A stretch of DNA of 64,000 nucleotides from Bryobacterales bacterium (GTDB lineage: Bacteria; Acidobacteriota; Terriglobia; Bryobacterales; Bryobacteraceae). Each line of letters begins with the position of its first letter. The first letter of the stretch is position 1. Both the position numbers and the translations under genes were made by a program. The notes under the pieces were generated by a model. That model had not been told where the DNA came from, made no database searches, and saw only the letters and a list, made by a program, of their open reading frames with translations. Shown here in pieces: positions 17,035 through 24,530 of the stretch. The stretch is taken from contig JAIXKK010000101.1 in assembly GCA_026954325.1 (NCBI GenBank), forward strand, positions 96,322 to 160,321, read 5' to 3'.

Positions 17035-18914
17035 GGCTGCCGGAACCCAACCGCCGTCAGAATCACCCCCAATTCCCGCTGATCACCGGGGATTTGCAGG
17101 GCCCGGTCCACTTCAATCGCCACCGTCGCCGTCTCCCCGCTCCCCTTCACCGGAGGCGTCTCCATCTTCTGCTTCCCCGCGGCGGAAAATGTGCGCGACG
17201 CGAGCGTCACTCCGTCCACCGCCACCGTCACCGTGCGGCCCACCGCCTGTTCCGGCACATACAACTCCACCTCCAGCGGCAGCACTGCCGGAGGGCGCTT
17301 CAACAACAGCACCGCGCGCTTCCCCATCCACCGGTAGCTCCCCTGCTCCAGTTGATTCACCCCGCTGACAATCTGTTGCCCGGCTTGCGGAGCATTCATG
17401 GGCAGAAAACTCAACTCGGGCTTTCGCTCCACCACAGTTTCCACGCGCACTACATCAATGGGGCCCGGGCTCACATCGAACGCCCGCAATCCCATCGCCG
17501 CCGCGCTATACCCGGATTGCGCATGGATTCCGATCAGTCGCGGCGGCAGCCGGGAAGTCACCGGGACCTCCGCAATGGGAACCAGCGCCCCGCCGCCCGT
17601 CGTGAACGGAATCGCCGTCAGTTGGCTGCTCAGCACCACGTCCCCCGGCCGAAGCGCCTGCCCGCGCTCGAGCGGAATGGCCCCCGCCGATTCGGCGTAA
17701 AACCGCAGCCCCAATTCTCCGTTCACCCACACCCGCTTGTTTTCCCAATCTTTCTCGTAATGCCTCACCACCTGCCGGTAGCCGTCCCAATGGTCATAGT
17801 TCACCACCGCAAGAGAGAGACCAACCGCCAGTTGCGCGCCAAAACTCAACCACAGCCACAGTGGCCGCTCCGAAAACCGCCGCGTGGCCAGCAAGGCCAC
17901 CGGCAACGCCAGCGGCAACAGATACCGCGCCGACCCGGCGAAAAACAGCGCCAGCGACGCCGCGAAGAAAAGCAGCACCCATTGCGCCGGCCACTCCCGC
18001 CATTGGCGCACGCACAGCGCGATCACCGCCAACCCGGCCGCCAGCGGCACGGCCATCAGCGCGCCCCACCCCAACGCCACGCCGCCTACAACCGCCGCTG
18101 CCGGAAACCCCACCGGACCAAGCGCGAGCACCGGAAACACCACCCACCCCAGATGCACCGTCAACGCCGCTGCGTTGCGGCCCTTGTTGGCCAGCGTCTG
18201 CAACCCGTATTTCGTGAAATACCCGGCCAGCACCTGCGCCGGCAGCGCATCCGAAGTCAGTTTCTCGAATACCTCCCAACCCGTCAGCACCAGCGGAACC
18301 ACCAGCACCGCCGCCCACGCCGCGCGCCACTCCCTGCGCTTCCGCCACAAGTACAGCCCGAGCAGCGGAGTCAGCAGCACCGATTGGAACGCCGACATCG
18401 CGGCGAACGGCATCACCGCCGCCGAAGCGGCCAGCCACTTGCCGGACCGCTCCTCCACGGCCTTCACGAACAGCGCAATCACCGCCAGCCAGAACGCCAG
18501 GAACGGCAGATCGCTCTCGAGTGAGTTCCCGTTCACCACAAACGCCGGCGTCGCGAGAAACAGCAGCGCCGCCGGCAGCGGCCGCGTGGTAAAACGCCGC
18601 GCCAGCGACAGCGCGGCCAGCGCCGCGAGCAGCGAAAACAGGATGTACGCCGCGTGATACGGAACCTCGCGGATGTCCTTCGTCACCGCCAGCAGCGCCG
18701 CGAGAAACCAGGCGTTGAACGGAGGGTGCGGATGTCCCTGCATGGTGACCTTCGCTCCCTGGAAGACAAACCACACATGCTGCGGATGCAGCGGATTGAT
18801 CTGCGCATACTGCGCGGCGTTCAGATAGTTGACGTCGTCGCCTTGAATCGCCTGGTTCAAAAACGGCACACGCAGCAGCAGGACGAACAAAACCACCGCC
18901 AGCGTGTCGCGCAC
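17031..18914 (-). CDS. multispanning ArnT/GT39-like glycosyltransferase
   Basis: The 627-residue integral membrane protein has about ten to twelve hydrophobic helices in the first 400 residues and a beta-rich periplasmic tail of roughly 220. Near the N-terminus QGDDVNYLNAAQY holds the acidic motif in the first extracytoplasmic loop that is expected of GT-C enzymes such as ArnT and protein mannosyltransferases. GHPHPPFNAWFLAALLAV (residues about 60-77) matches the H-P-P stretch after it. Such enzymes move a sugar from a polyprenyl-phosphate donor to a lipid or protein in the periplasm. It starts four bases after the gcvPB stop (18919) and overlaps the GNAT gene, so it could be read from the glycine-cleavage transcript. 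Acceptor and donor are not determinable. Confidence 0.75.
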   Translation of the reverse strand: MRDTLAVVLFVLLLRVPFLNQAIQGDDVNYLNAAQYAQINPLHPQHVWFVFQGAKVTMQGHPHPPFNAWFLAALLAVTKDIREVPYHAAYILFSLLAALAALSLARRFTTRPLPAALLFLATPAFVVNGNSLESDLPFLAFWLAVIALFVKAVEERSGKWLAASAAVMPFAAMSAFQSVLLTPLLGLYLWRKRREWRAAWAAVLVVPLVLTGWEVFEKLTSDALPAQVLAGYFTKYGLQTLANKGRNAAALTVHLGWVVFPVLALGPVGFPAAAVVGGVALGWGALMAVPLAAGLAVIALCVRQWREWPAQWVLLFFAASLALFFAGSARYLLPLALPVALLATRRFSERPLWLWLSFGAQLAVGLSLAVVNYDHWDGYRQVVRHYEKDWENKRVWVNGELGLRFYAESAGAIPLERGQALRPGDVVLSSQLTAIPFTTGGGALVPIAEVPVTSRLPPRLIGIHAQSGYSAAAMGLRAFDVSPGPIDVVRVETVVERKPELSFLPMNAPQAGQQIVSGVNQLEQGSYRWMGKRAVLLLKRPPAVLPLEVELYVPEQAVGRTVTVAVDGVTLASRTFSAAGKQKMETPPVKGSGETATVAIEVDRALQIPGDQRELGVILTAVGFRQP

Positions 18915-18918
18915 CGCT

Positions 18919-20412
18919 TCAATCCGCCGCTTGGCTTACCGCGGCCTCGCGCTTCCAGCGAAGAATCGGCTTGCGCGCCGCGGTCACTTCGTCCACGCGC
19001 GAAGTGCGCGTGTCATAAGGAGCCTTCAACACGAATTGCGGATCGGTCTCCACTTCCTTCGCAATGCTCGCCATCGCTTCGATAAACAGGTCGAGTTCCT
19101 GCTTGCCCTCGGTCTCGGTGGGCTCAATCATCAGCGCCCCGTGCACGATCAGCGGGAAAGCCACCGTATAGGGATGGAACCCGTAGTCGATCAGCCGCTT
19201 GGCGATGTCCATGGTGCGCACGCCCAGTTTCGCCTGCCGCTCGTCGCTGAATACGCACTCGTGCATGCTCGGGCTCTGGTATGGGAGGTCGTAATACGGC
19301 TCCAGTCCCTTGCGGATGTAGTTGGCGTTCAACAACGCGTCGAGCGTCGCCTGCCGCAATCCCGGCGCGCCATGCGCCATGATGTAGGCCAGCGCCACGC
19401 CGAAGTTTCCGTAGAATGCGCGCACTTTCCCGATAGACCGCGGCCTGTCCCAGTTCCAGTTCCACATCCCGTTCACGCGCGTCAGCCGCGGCGCCGGCAG
19501 GAACGGCTCCATGTGGCTCTTCACCGCCACCGCCCCCGCTCCCGGACCGCCGCCGCCGTGCGGAGTCGAGAAAGTCTTGTGCAGGTTGAGGTGCATCACA
19601 TCGATGCCGAAATCCCCGGGGCGCGTAATGCCCACCAGCGCGTTCATGTTGGCGCCGTCCATGTAAACCAGCGCGCCGCGGGAGTGCATCAACCCGGTCA
19701 CCTTCGCAATCTCCTCCTCGAACACTCCGAGCGTGTTCGGGTTGGTGACCATCAGCGCCGCGATGTCCTCGTTCGCAATCCGCGACAGCGCCTCGAGGTC
19801 GATCACGCCCTTGTCGTTCGACTTCAGGTTCGCCACGCCGTAGCCGGCGATGGCCGCCGTCGCCGGATTCGTCCCGTGCGCCGAATCCGGAATGATAACT
19901 TTCTTCCGTGGATTGCCGCGCGATTCGAGCAACGCCCGAATCATCAGCACTCCCGTCAACTCTCCATGCGCGCCCGCCGCCGGTTCCAGCGTCACCGCGT
20001 CCATCCCCGTAATTTCCGCCAGCGCGCTCTCGAGTTGCGCCATCACCTCCATCGCGCCCTGCGCCACTTCCGCCGGCTGATAAGGATGCGCCCACGCCAG
20101 TCCCTCGGTCCGCGCCACCAGTTCGTTGACGCGCGGGTTGTACTTCATGGTGCAGGAACCCAGCGGAAACAATCCGAGATCGATGCCGTAGTTCCACGTG
20201 GACAACCGCGAGAAGTGGCGGATCACTTCCACTTCGCTCACCTCGGGAAAGTCCTCGATCTCCTCCCGTGTATTCGCCGCCCCCAGCGCCGCCGCCGCGT
20301 CCACCGCGGGCACGTCCAGCTCCGGCAACTGGTAGCCCTTCTTGCCGGGCGAACTCCTCTCAAACAGAAGAGGCTCGTTTTGATTGATGTGGCTTCTTAC
20401 TTTTCCTGGCAT
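18919..20412 (-). CDS. gcvPB: glycine dehydrogenase (decarboxylating) subunit 2, P-protein
   Basis: This is the 497-residue C-terminal half-equivalent of the glycine-cleavage P-protein in the two-subunit arrangement. The start chosen is the ATG at 20412 (MPGKVRSHINQNEPLLFERS), two bases after the gcvPA stop. An upstream extension would overlap gcvPA. The PLP lysine is in HLNLHKTFSTPHGGGGPG (K279 counted from this start). Other hallmarks are LGSCTMKYNPRVNE, EPAAGAHGELTG, IPDSAHGTNPATA, and VYMDGANMNALVG. With GcvPA, GcvH and GcvT it cleaves glycine to CO2, ammonia and methylene-tetrahydrofolate. It is the last gene of the gcv operon. Confidence 0.96.
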   Translation of the reverse strand: MPGKVRSHINQNEPLLFERSSPGKKGYQLPELDVPAVDAAAALGAANTREEIEDFPEVSEVEVIRHFSRLSTWNYGIDLGLFPLGSCTMKYNPRVNELVARTEGLAWAHPYQPAEVAQGAMEVMAQLESALAEITGMDAVTLEPAAGAHGELTGVLMIRALLESRGNPRKKVIIPDSAHGTNPATAAIAGYGVANLKSNDKGVIDLEALSRIANEDIAALMVTNPNTLGVFEEEIAKVTGLMHSRGALVYMDGANMNALVGITRPGDFGIDVMHLNLHKTFSTPHGGGGPGAGAVAVKSHMEPFLPAPRLTRVNGMWNWNWDRPRSIGKVRAFYGNFGVALAYIMAHGAPGLRQATLDALLNANYIRKGLEPYYDLPYQSPSMHECVFSDERQAKLGVRTMDIAKRLIDYGFHPYTVAFPLIVHGALMIEPTETEGKQELDLFIEAMASIAKEVETDPQFVLKAPYDTRTSRVDEVTAARKPILRWKREAAVSQAAD

Positions 20413-20414
20413 GT

Positions 20415-21728
20415 TCAGGCGATTGCTTTCTTCACCGCGTCCATCTGTTCGCGCTTGCTCATCTCCGTGGCGCACAGCAGCAGGCAGTCACTCAACTCCG
20501 GATAGAACCGGCCGAGCGGCAGCCCGCCGATGATTTTCCGCTTCAGCAATTCCGCGTTCACCTCGTCCGGGCTCCCGCCGTTCGTCTTCACCGCGAATTC
20601 ATTGAAGAAGGGAGCGGAAAACCGCCGCTTCACGCCGCCGCCGAGATAATGCGCCTTGCTCAAATTCTGCCCGGCCAGTTCCCGCAACCCCTGTTTCCCA
20701 TATACCGACAGGAACACCGTCGCCATCAAAGCGATCAAGGCCTGGTTGGTGCAGATATTCGAAGTGGCCTTCTCGCGCCGGATGTGCTGCTCGCGCGTCG
20801 ATAGCGTCAGGCAAAACGCGCGGTTCCCGTTCGAGTCCTTCGTCTCTCCCGCAAGCCTTCCCGGAAGCTGGCGGATGAATCTCTCCTTCGTCGCCATGAT
20901 CCCGGCAAAGGGCCCGCCATAGCTCGGCGGGTGCGCGAAACTTTGCAGTTCCCCCACCACGATATCCGCATCGCGCGGAGGCTCCAGCAGGCCGAGCGAA
21001 ACGGCCTCCGTAAACACGTAAACCAGCAGAGCGCCCTTCTTGTGGGCGAGCGCGGCCGCCTTGCGCCAGTCCTCGATCGAACCGAGAAAATTCGGTGATT
21101 GAATGATCACCGCCGCCGTCTGTTCGTCCAGTTGCTTTTCAAGGCCGGCAAAGTCCAGCGTGCCCGATTCGGAGTCGTAGCCGATTTCCGCCACCGGCGC
21201 GCCCTCGTAGCGCGAATACGTGTCGAGCACCATGCGGTATTCCGGATGCACCGTCTTCGCCGCCAGCACCTTGTCGCGGCCGGTAATGCGCCTCGCCATC
21301 ATCGCCGCCTCGGGCACGGCCGTCGACCCGTCGTACATCGACGCGTTCGCCACGTCCATCCCCGTCAACTGGCAGATCATCGTCTGGAATTCGAAGATGG
21401 TGGTCAGCGTTCCCTGCGCGATCTCGGCCTGATACGGCGTGTACGAAGTGAGAAATTCACCTCGCGAAACGACAACATCCACCATCACCGGACGGTAGTG
21501 GTGATACACTCCCGCGCCCAGAAAACTCGCATACCCCGCCGCGTTCTCATCGCCGCGGGCGCGAAAATAATCCACAATCTCATACTCGGACTTGCCCGCC
21601 GGCAGGTTGAGCGGACGGTTCAATAAGACGTCCTGCGGCAAGTGCGAATACAACTGCTCGAGCGAATCTAGCCCAAGCGCATCGAGCATCTGTCTGCGCT
21701 CGGTGTCGGACTTCGGAAGGTAACGCAA
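20415..21728 (-). CDS. gcvPA: glycine dehydrogenase (decarboxylating) subunit 1, P-protein
   Basis: The 437-residue protein is the N-terminal half-equivalent of the P-protein. Family landmarks are MRYLPKSDTERRQML at the start, ASFLGAGVYHHYRPVMVD, FLTSYTPYQAEIAQGTL, ANASMYDGSTAVPEAAMMA, and GGPFAGIMATKERFIRQLPGR. These make up the core of the glycine-binding subunit, which lacks the PLP lysine present in GcvPB. IRREKATSNICTNQALIALMA near residue 330 is strongly conserved. The gene lies nine bases after gcvH and two before gcvPB. Complete and apparently functional. Confidence 0.96.
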   Translation of the reverse strand: MRYLPKSDTERRQMLDALGLDSLEQLYSHLPQDVLLNRPLNLPAGKSEYEIVDYFRARGDENAAGYASFLGAGVYHHYRPVMVDVVVSRGEFLTSYTPYQAEIAQGTLTTIFEFQTMICQLTGMDVANASMYDGSTAVPEAAMMARRITGRDKVLAAKTVHPEYRMVLDTYSRYEGAPVAEIGYDSESGTLDFAGLEKQLDEQTAAVIIQSPNFLGSIEDWRKAAALAHKKGALLVYVFTEAVSLGLLEPPRDADIVVGELQSFAHPPSYGGPFAGIMATKERFIRQLPGRLAGETKDSNGNRAFCLTLSTREQHIRREKATSNICTNQALIALMATVFLSVYGKQGLRELAGQNLSKAHYLGGGVKRRFSAPFFNEFAVKTNGGSPDEVNAELLKRKIIGGLPLGRFYPELSDCLLLCATEMSKREQMDAVKKAIA

Positions 21729-21737
21729 GTCGGAATC

Positions 21738-22115
21738 CTACTCTCCTATGTAACTCAGATACTCCGCGGCGCTGAGAAGGCTGGTGATTTCTTCCGGGGA
21801 GCCGAGCCGGATCTTCACCAGCCACGCCTCGCCGTGCGGATCCTCGTTCAGTTTCTCCGGAGCAGCGGCCAGAGCCTCATTGATCTCCACCACCTCCCCG
21901 GAAACCGGCGAATAGATATCGGAGACCGCTTTCACCGATTCCACTGAGCCGATAGTCTTGCCTTGCTCCACCGCCGTTCCAGTCTTCGGCAGGTCGACAT
22001 ATACGATATCGCCCAACTCCTTCTGCGCGTGGTCGGTGATTCCCATGGTGGCTGTGTCCCCATCGACACGCACCCATTCATGCTCTTTTGTGTAATGGAA
22101 GTTTTCCGGGTACAT
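21738..22115 (-). CDS. gcvH: glycine cleavage system H protein
   Basis: This 125-residue lipoyl carrier protein has the usual length for the family. The lipoylated lysine is K62 in GSVESVKAVSDIYSPVSG. The N-terminus FHYTKEHEWVRVDGD and the GDIVYVDLPKTG strand are characteristic. It shuttles the methylamine group between the P-protein, T-protein and lipoamide dehydrogenase. It sits three bases downstream of gcvT and nine upstream of gcvPA. No lipoamide dehydrogenase or lipoate ligase is in the window. Confidence 0.97.
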   Translation of the reverse strand: MYPENFHYTKEHEWVRVDGDTATMGITDHAQKELGDIVYVDLPKTGTAVEQGKTIGSVESVKAVSDIYSPVSGEVVEINEALAAAPEKLNEDPHGEAWLVKIRLGSPEEITSLLSAAEYLSYIGE

Positions 22116-22118
22116 GGT

Positions 22119-23228
22119 TTAATTGGCTCGCTTATAGAATGGCATCGGCCGCGTGACTGCTTCCACCGGCTGATTTCGAATCATTACCTGGATGGTCCGC
22201 CCCGGCTCCGCGTGAGCAGCCGGCACATAACACATCCCGATGTTTTTGCCGAGCGTCGGAGAAGGTCCGCCGCTGGTCACCCATCCCGCGGGCGCGCCGC
22301 CGATCATGATCTCATAGCCGTCGCGGCCGATGCCGCGCCCGGTCATCTCGAATCCCGTCAGCACCCGCCGTACGCCGCGCTCATGCTGCTCGAGCAGCGC
22401 TTTCCGCCCCAGGAACGGGCCTTTCTCGAACTTCACGATGCGCCCCAACCCCGCCTCGAAGGGCGTAATGCTGGCCGTAATCTCGTGTCCGTAGAGCGCC
22501 ATGGCCGCCTCGAGACGCAGCGTGTTCCGCGCGCCCAATCCGGCGGGCTTGATGCCGAACTCCGCGCCCGCCTCCAGCACCGCGTTCCAGACGCGCGCCG
22601 CGTCGCCGCCGGCTACGTACAATTCAAATCCGAGTTCTCCGGTATAGCCGGTTCGTGCAATCCGCGCCGGCACGCCGCTTACCGTTCCATCCACGAAGTG
22701 GTAATACTTGACCGGCGCGAGGTCCGTATCCGTCAACTTTTGCACCGTCGCCGGAGCATGCGGCCCTTGCACCGCAAGCAATGCGTATTTCTCGCTCGCA
22801 AACTCCACTTCGGCCTGAAACGTGTTGTGCTCGCGGATATGCGCGTAGTCCTTGTCCTGGTTCGAGGCGTTGACGCACAGGAAATAGTGCTGGCCGGCCA
22901 CCTTGTGCACCAGAATATCGTCCACAAACCCGCCATGTTCATAAAGCAGCGCCGAATACTGCGCCTGCCCGTCCTTTAACTTTGACACCGCGTTCGGCGT
23001 CAGGTAATCGAGGAGAGCAAACGCCTCCGGCCCGCGGATTTCGATCTCCCCCATGTGGCTGACATCGAAGATGCCCGCCGCCTTCCGCACGGTGTTGTGC
23101 TCATCCATGATGCCCGAATATTGCACGGGCATGTCCCAACCGCCGAAGTCCACCATCTTCGCTCCCAGTCCGCGATGGATGGCGTTCAGCGGCGTCTGCC
23201 TCAGCGGTTCTCCGGCTCTTTCGCTCAT
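22119..23228 (-). CDS. gcvT: glycine cleavage system T protein (aminomethyltransferase)
   Basis: The 369-residue tetrahydrofolate-dependent aminomethyltransferase shows MVDFGGWDMPVQYSGIMDEHN near the start. This is followed by VRKAAGIFDVSHMGEIEIRG, GQAQYSALLYEHGGFVDDILVH, IARTGYTGELGFELYV, and the folate-site region LGARNTLRLEAAMALYGHE. It releases ammonia and forms methylene-THF from the lipoyl-bound intermediate. It is the first gene of the gcv operon. Only 79 bp separate it from the divergent RidA-fusion gene, and no tandem glycine riboswitch fits in that space. Control of this operon is therefore presumably by promoter or repressor. Confidence 0.96.
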   Translation of the reverse strand: MSERAGEPLRQTPLNAIHRGLGAKMVDFGGWDMPVQYSGIMDEHNTVRKAAGIFDVSHMGEIEIRGPEAFALLDYLTPNAVSKLKDGQAQYSALLYEHGGFVDDILVHKVAGQHYFLCVNASNQDKDYAHIREHNTFQAEVEFASEKYALLAVQGPHAPATVQKLTDTDLAPVKYYHFVDGTVSGVPARIARTGYTGELGFELYVAGGDAARVWNAVLEAGAEFGIKPAGLGARNTLRLEAAMALYGHEITASITPFEAGLGRIVKFEKGPFLGRKALLEQHERGVRRVLTGFEMTGRGIGRDGYEIMIGGAPAGWVTSGGPSPTLGKNIGMCYVPAAHAEPGRTIQVMIRNQPVEAVTRPMPFYKRAN

Positions 23229-23307
23229 GAATTCTTCAATCTAGCATGGAACGCTACAACCCCGGCGCCCATCGGGCCCTCCGTCGGTGGTAGCATAATT
23301 TCGACAT

Positions 23308-24519
23308 ATGAAACACGTTGCACTCCTCCTGCTGCTCCTGCCGCCGCTCGCCGCCGAAAAGAAGGTCATCTTCCCGCCCGGCGCCAAAACCATCGGACCC
23401 TACAGCCCGGGGATCCTCGCCGGAGATTTTCTATACGTATCGGGACAAGGCGCCCGCAACGCCTCGGGAGGCATGGGTAACACCCCCGAAGAGAGCGTGC
23501 GCCAGTGCTTCGAGAACGTGAAGTCCGTCGTCACCGCCGCCGGGCTCACCATGGAGCACCTCGTTTACCTCCAGATCTATCTCACCCCCTCGGTCGACTA
23601 CGAAGTGTTCAACAAGGTCTGGGGCGAATACTTCACAAAGAATCCCCCCGCCCGCGCCACTCTCGGCGTCTACCGCATCCCCACCGATACGCCCGTGGAG
23701 ATGAACGCCGTCGCCGTCCGCGATCTTCGCATGAAGAAGCCGATCGTCCCGGCCTCCTACCCCAAATCGATGAACCTCTCCCCTGCCGTCGAAGCCGGCG
23801 GGCGCATCTACATCAGCGGATTTCTCGGCCGCGATGTCGTGACGGGAAAGATCCCCGATAGCCCCGCCGCGCAGGTGAACCTCTCCTTCAACCGGATCAA
23901 GGAGGTGCTCGACACGGCCGGCCTCGACTTCCGCCACCTCGTCTTCGTCAACCCCTACCTCACCAGGAACATGCCCGCCCGCGTGATGAACGAGGAGTAC
24001 GCCAAACGGTTCGAGTTCGGCAACACGCCGGCGCGCGCCACCATCGAAGTCGCCTTCCTGCCTCACGGCGCCAACATCGAATTCACCGGGGTCGCGGTGC
24101 GCGATCTCTCCCAGCGCCGCGCCGTCCGGCCCAAAAATATGAAGCCCAGCCCCACCGCCAGCCCTTGCGTCTTCGCCGGCGACACCTTCTACTGCTCGGC
24201 CAAATCCGGCTTCATTCCCGGCCCGCACGGCGGCATCTACGCGGACAACGTCGAAGACCAGGTGCGCCAGACGATGCGCAACCTCCTCGACGGCCTCGAG
24301 GAAGCGGGGCTCGATTTTTCCCACGTCGTCGCCGGCAACGTCTACCTCGACAATCTCGAGGAGTTCACCAAAATGAACGCCGTCTACGGGCTATACTTCC
24401 CACCCAACGCGCCTCCGGCGCGGACTACCATTTCACCCAAGGCCCCCGTCGAGCGGAAGCGGGCGGCAAACGGCCAATACCCCCAACTCGAGGAGATCTC
24501 GATCGTCGCCGTGCGCTAG
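23308..24519 (+). CDS. secreted protein of three fused RidA-like domains
   Basis: A signal peptide (MKHVALLLLLLPPLAA) is followed by three consecutive RidA/YjgF-type domains at about residues 20-140, 148-268 and 275-403. Each keeps the arginine that contacts the substrate carboxylate: R116 in PPARATLGVYRIP, R243 in TPARATIEVAFLP and R372 in PPARTTISPKAP. Each also has the following Glu before an AVAVR-type strand (E131, E258, E396). RidA proteins are homotrimers with active sites between subunits, so this looks like a single-chain trimer. Cytosolic RidA hydrolyses 2-aminoacrylate and other imines, but an exported form must have another role. The start is divergent from gcvT. A CATAAT box at 23294-23299 lies so close that the mRNA could be leaderless. 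Confidence 0.85.
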   Translation: MKHVALLLLLLPPLAAEKKVIFPPGAKTIGPYSPGILAGDFLYVSGQGARNASGGMGNTPEESVRQCFENVKSVVTAAGLTMEHLVYLQIYLTPSVDYEVFNKVWGEYFTKNPPARATLGVYRIPTDTPVEMNAVAVRDLRMKKPIVPASYPKSMNLSPAVEAGGRIYISGFLGRDVVTGKIPDSPAAQVNLSFNRIKEVLDTAGLDFRHLVFVNPYLTRNMPARVMNEEYAKRFEFGNTPARATIEVAFLPHGANIEFTGVAVRDLSQRRAVRPKNMKPSPTASPCVFAGDTFYCSAKSGFIPGPHGGIYADNVEDQVRQTMRNLLDGLEEAGLDFSHVVAGNVYLDNLEEFTKMNAVYGLYFPPNAPPARTTISPKAPVERKRAANGQYPQLEEISIVAVR

Positions 24520-24530
24520 ACCCGGACTCC

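Noticed and set aside
23229..23307. Glycine riboswitch upstream of gcvT
   Set aside because: Only 79 bp separate the divergent starts, too short for a tandem glycine aptamer, and no conserved aptamer sequence is visible.
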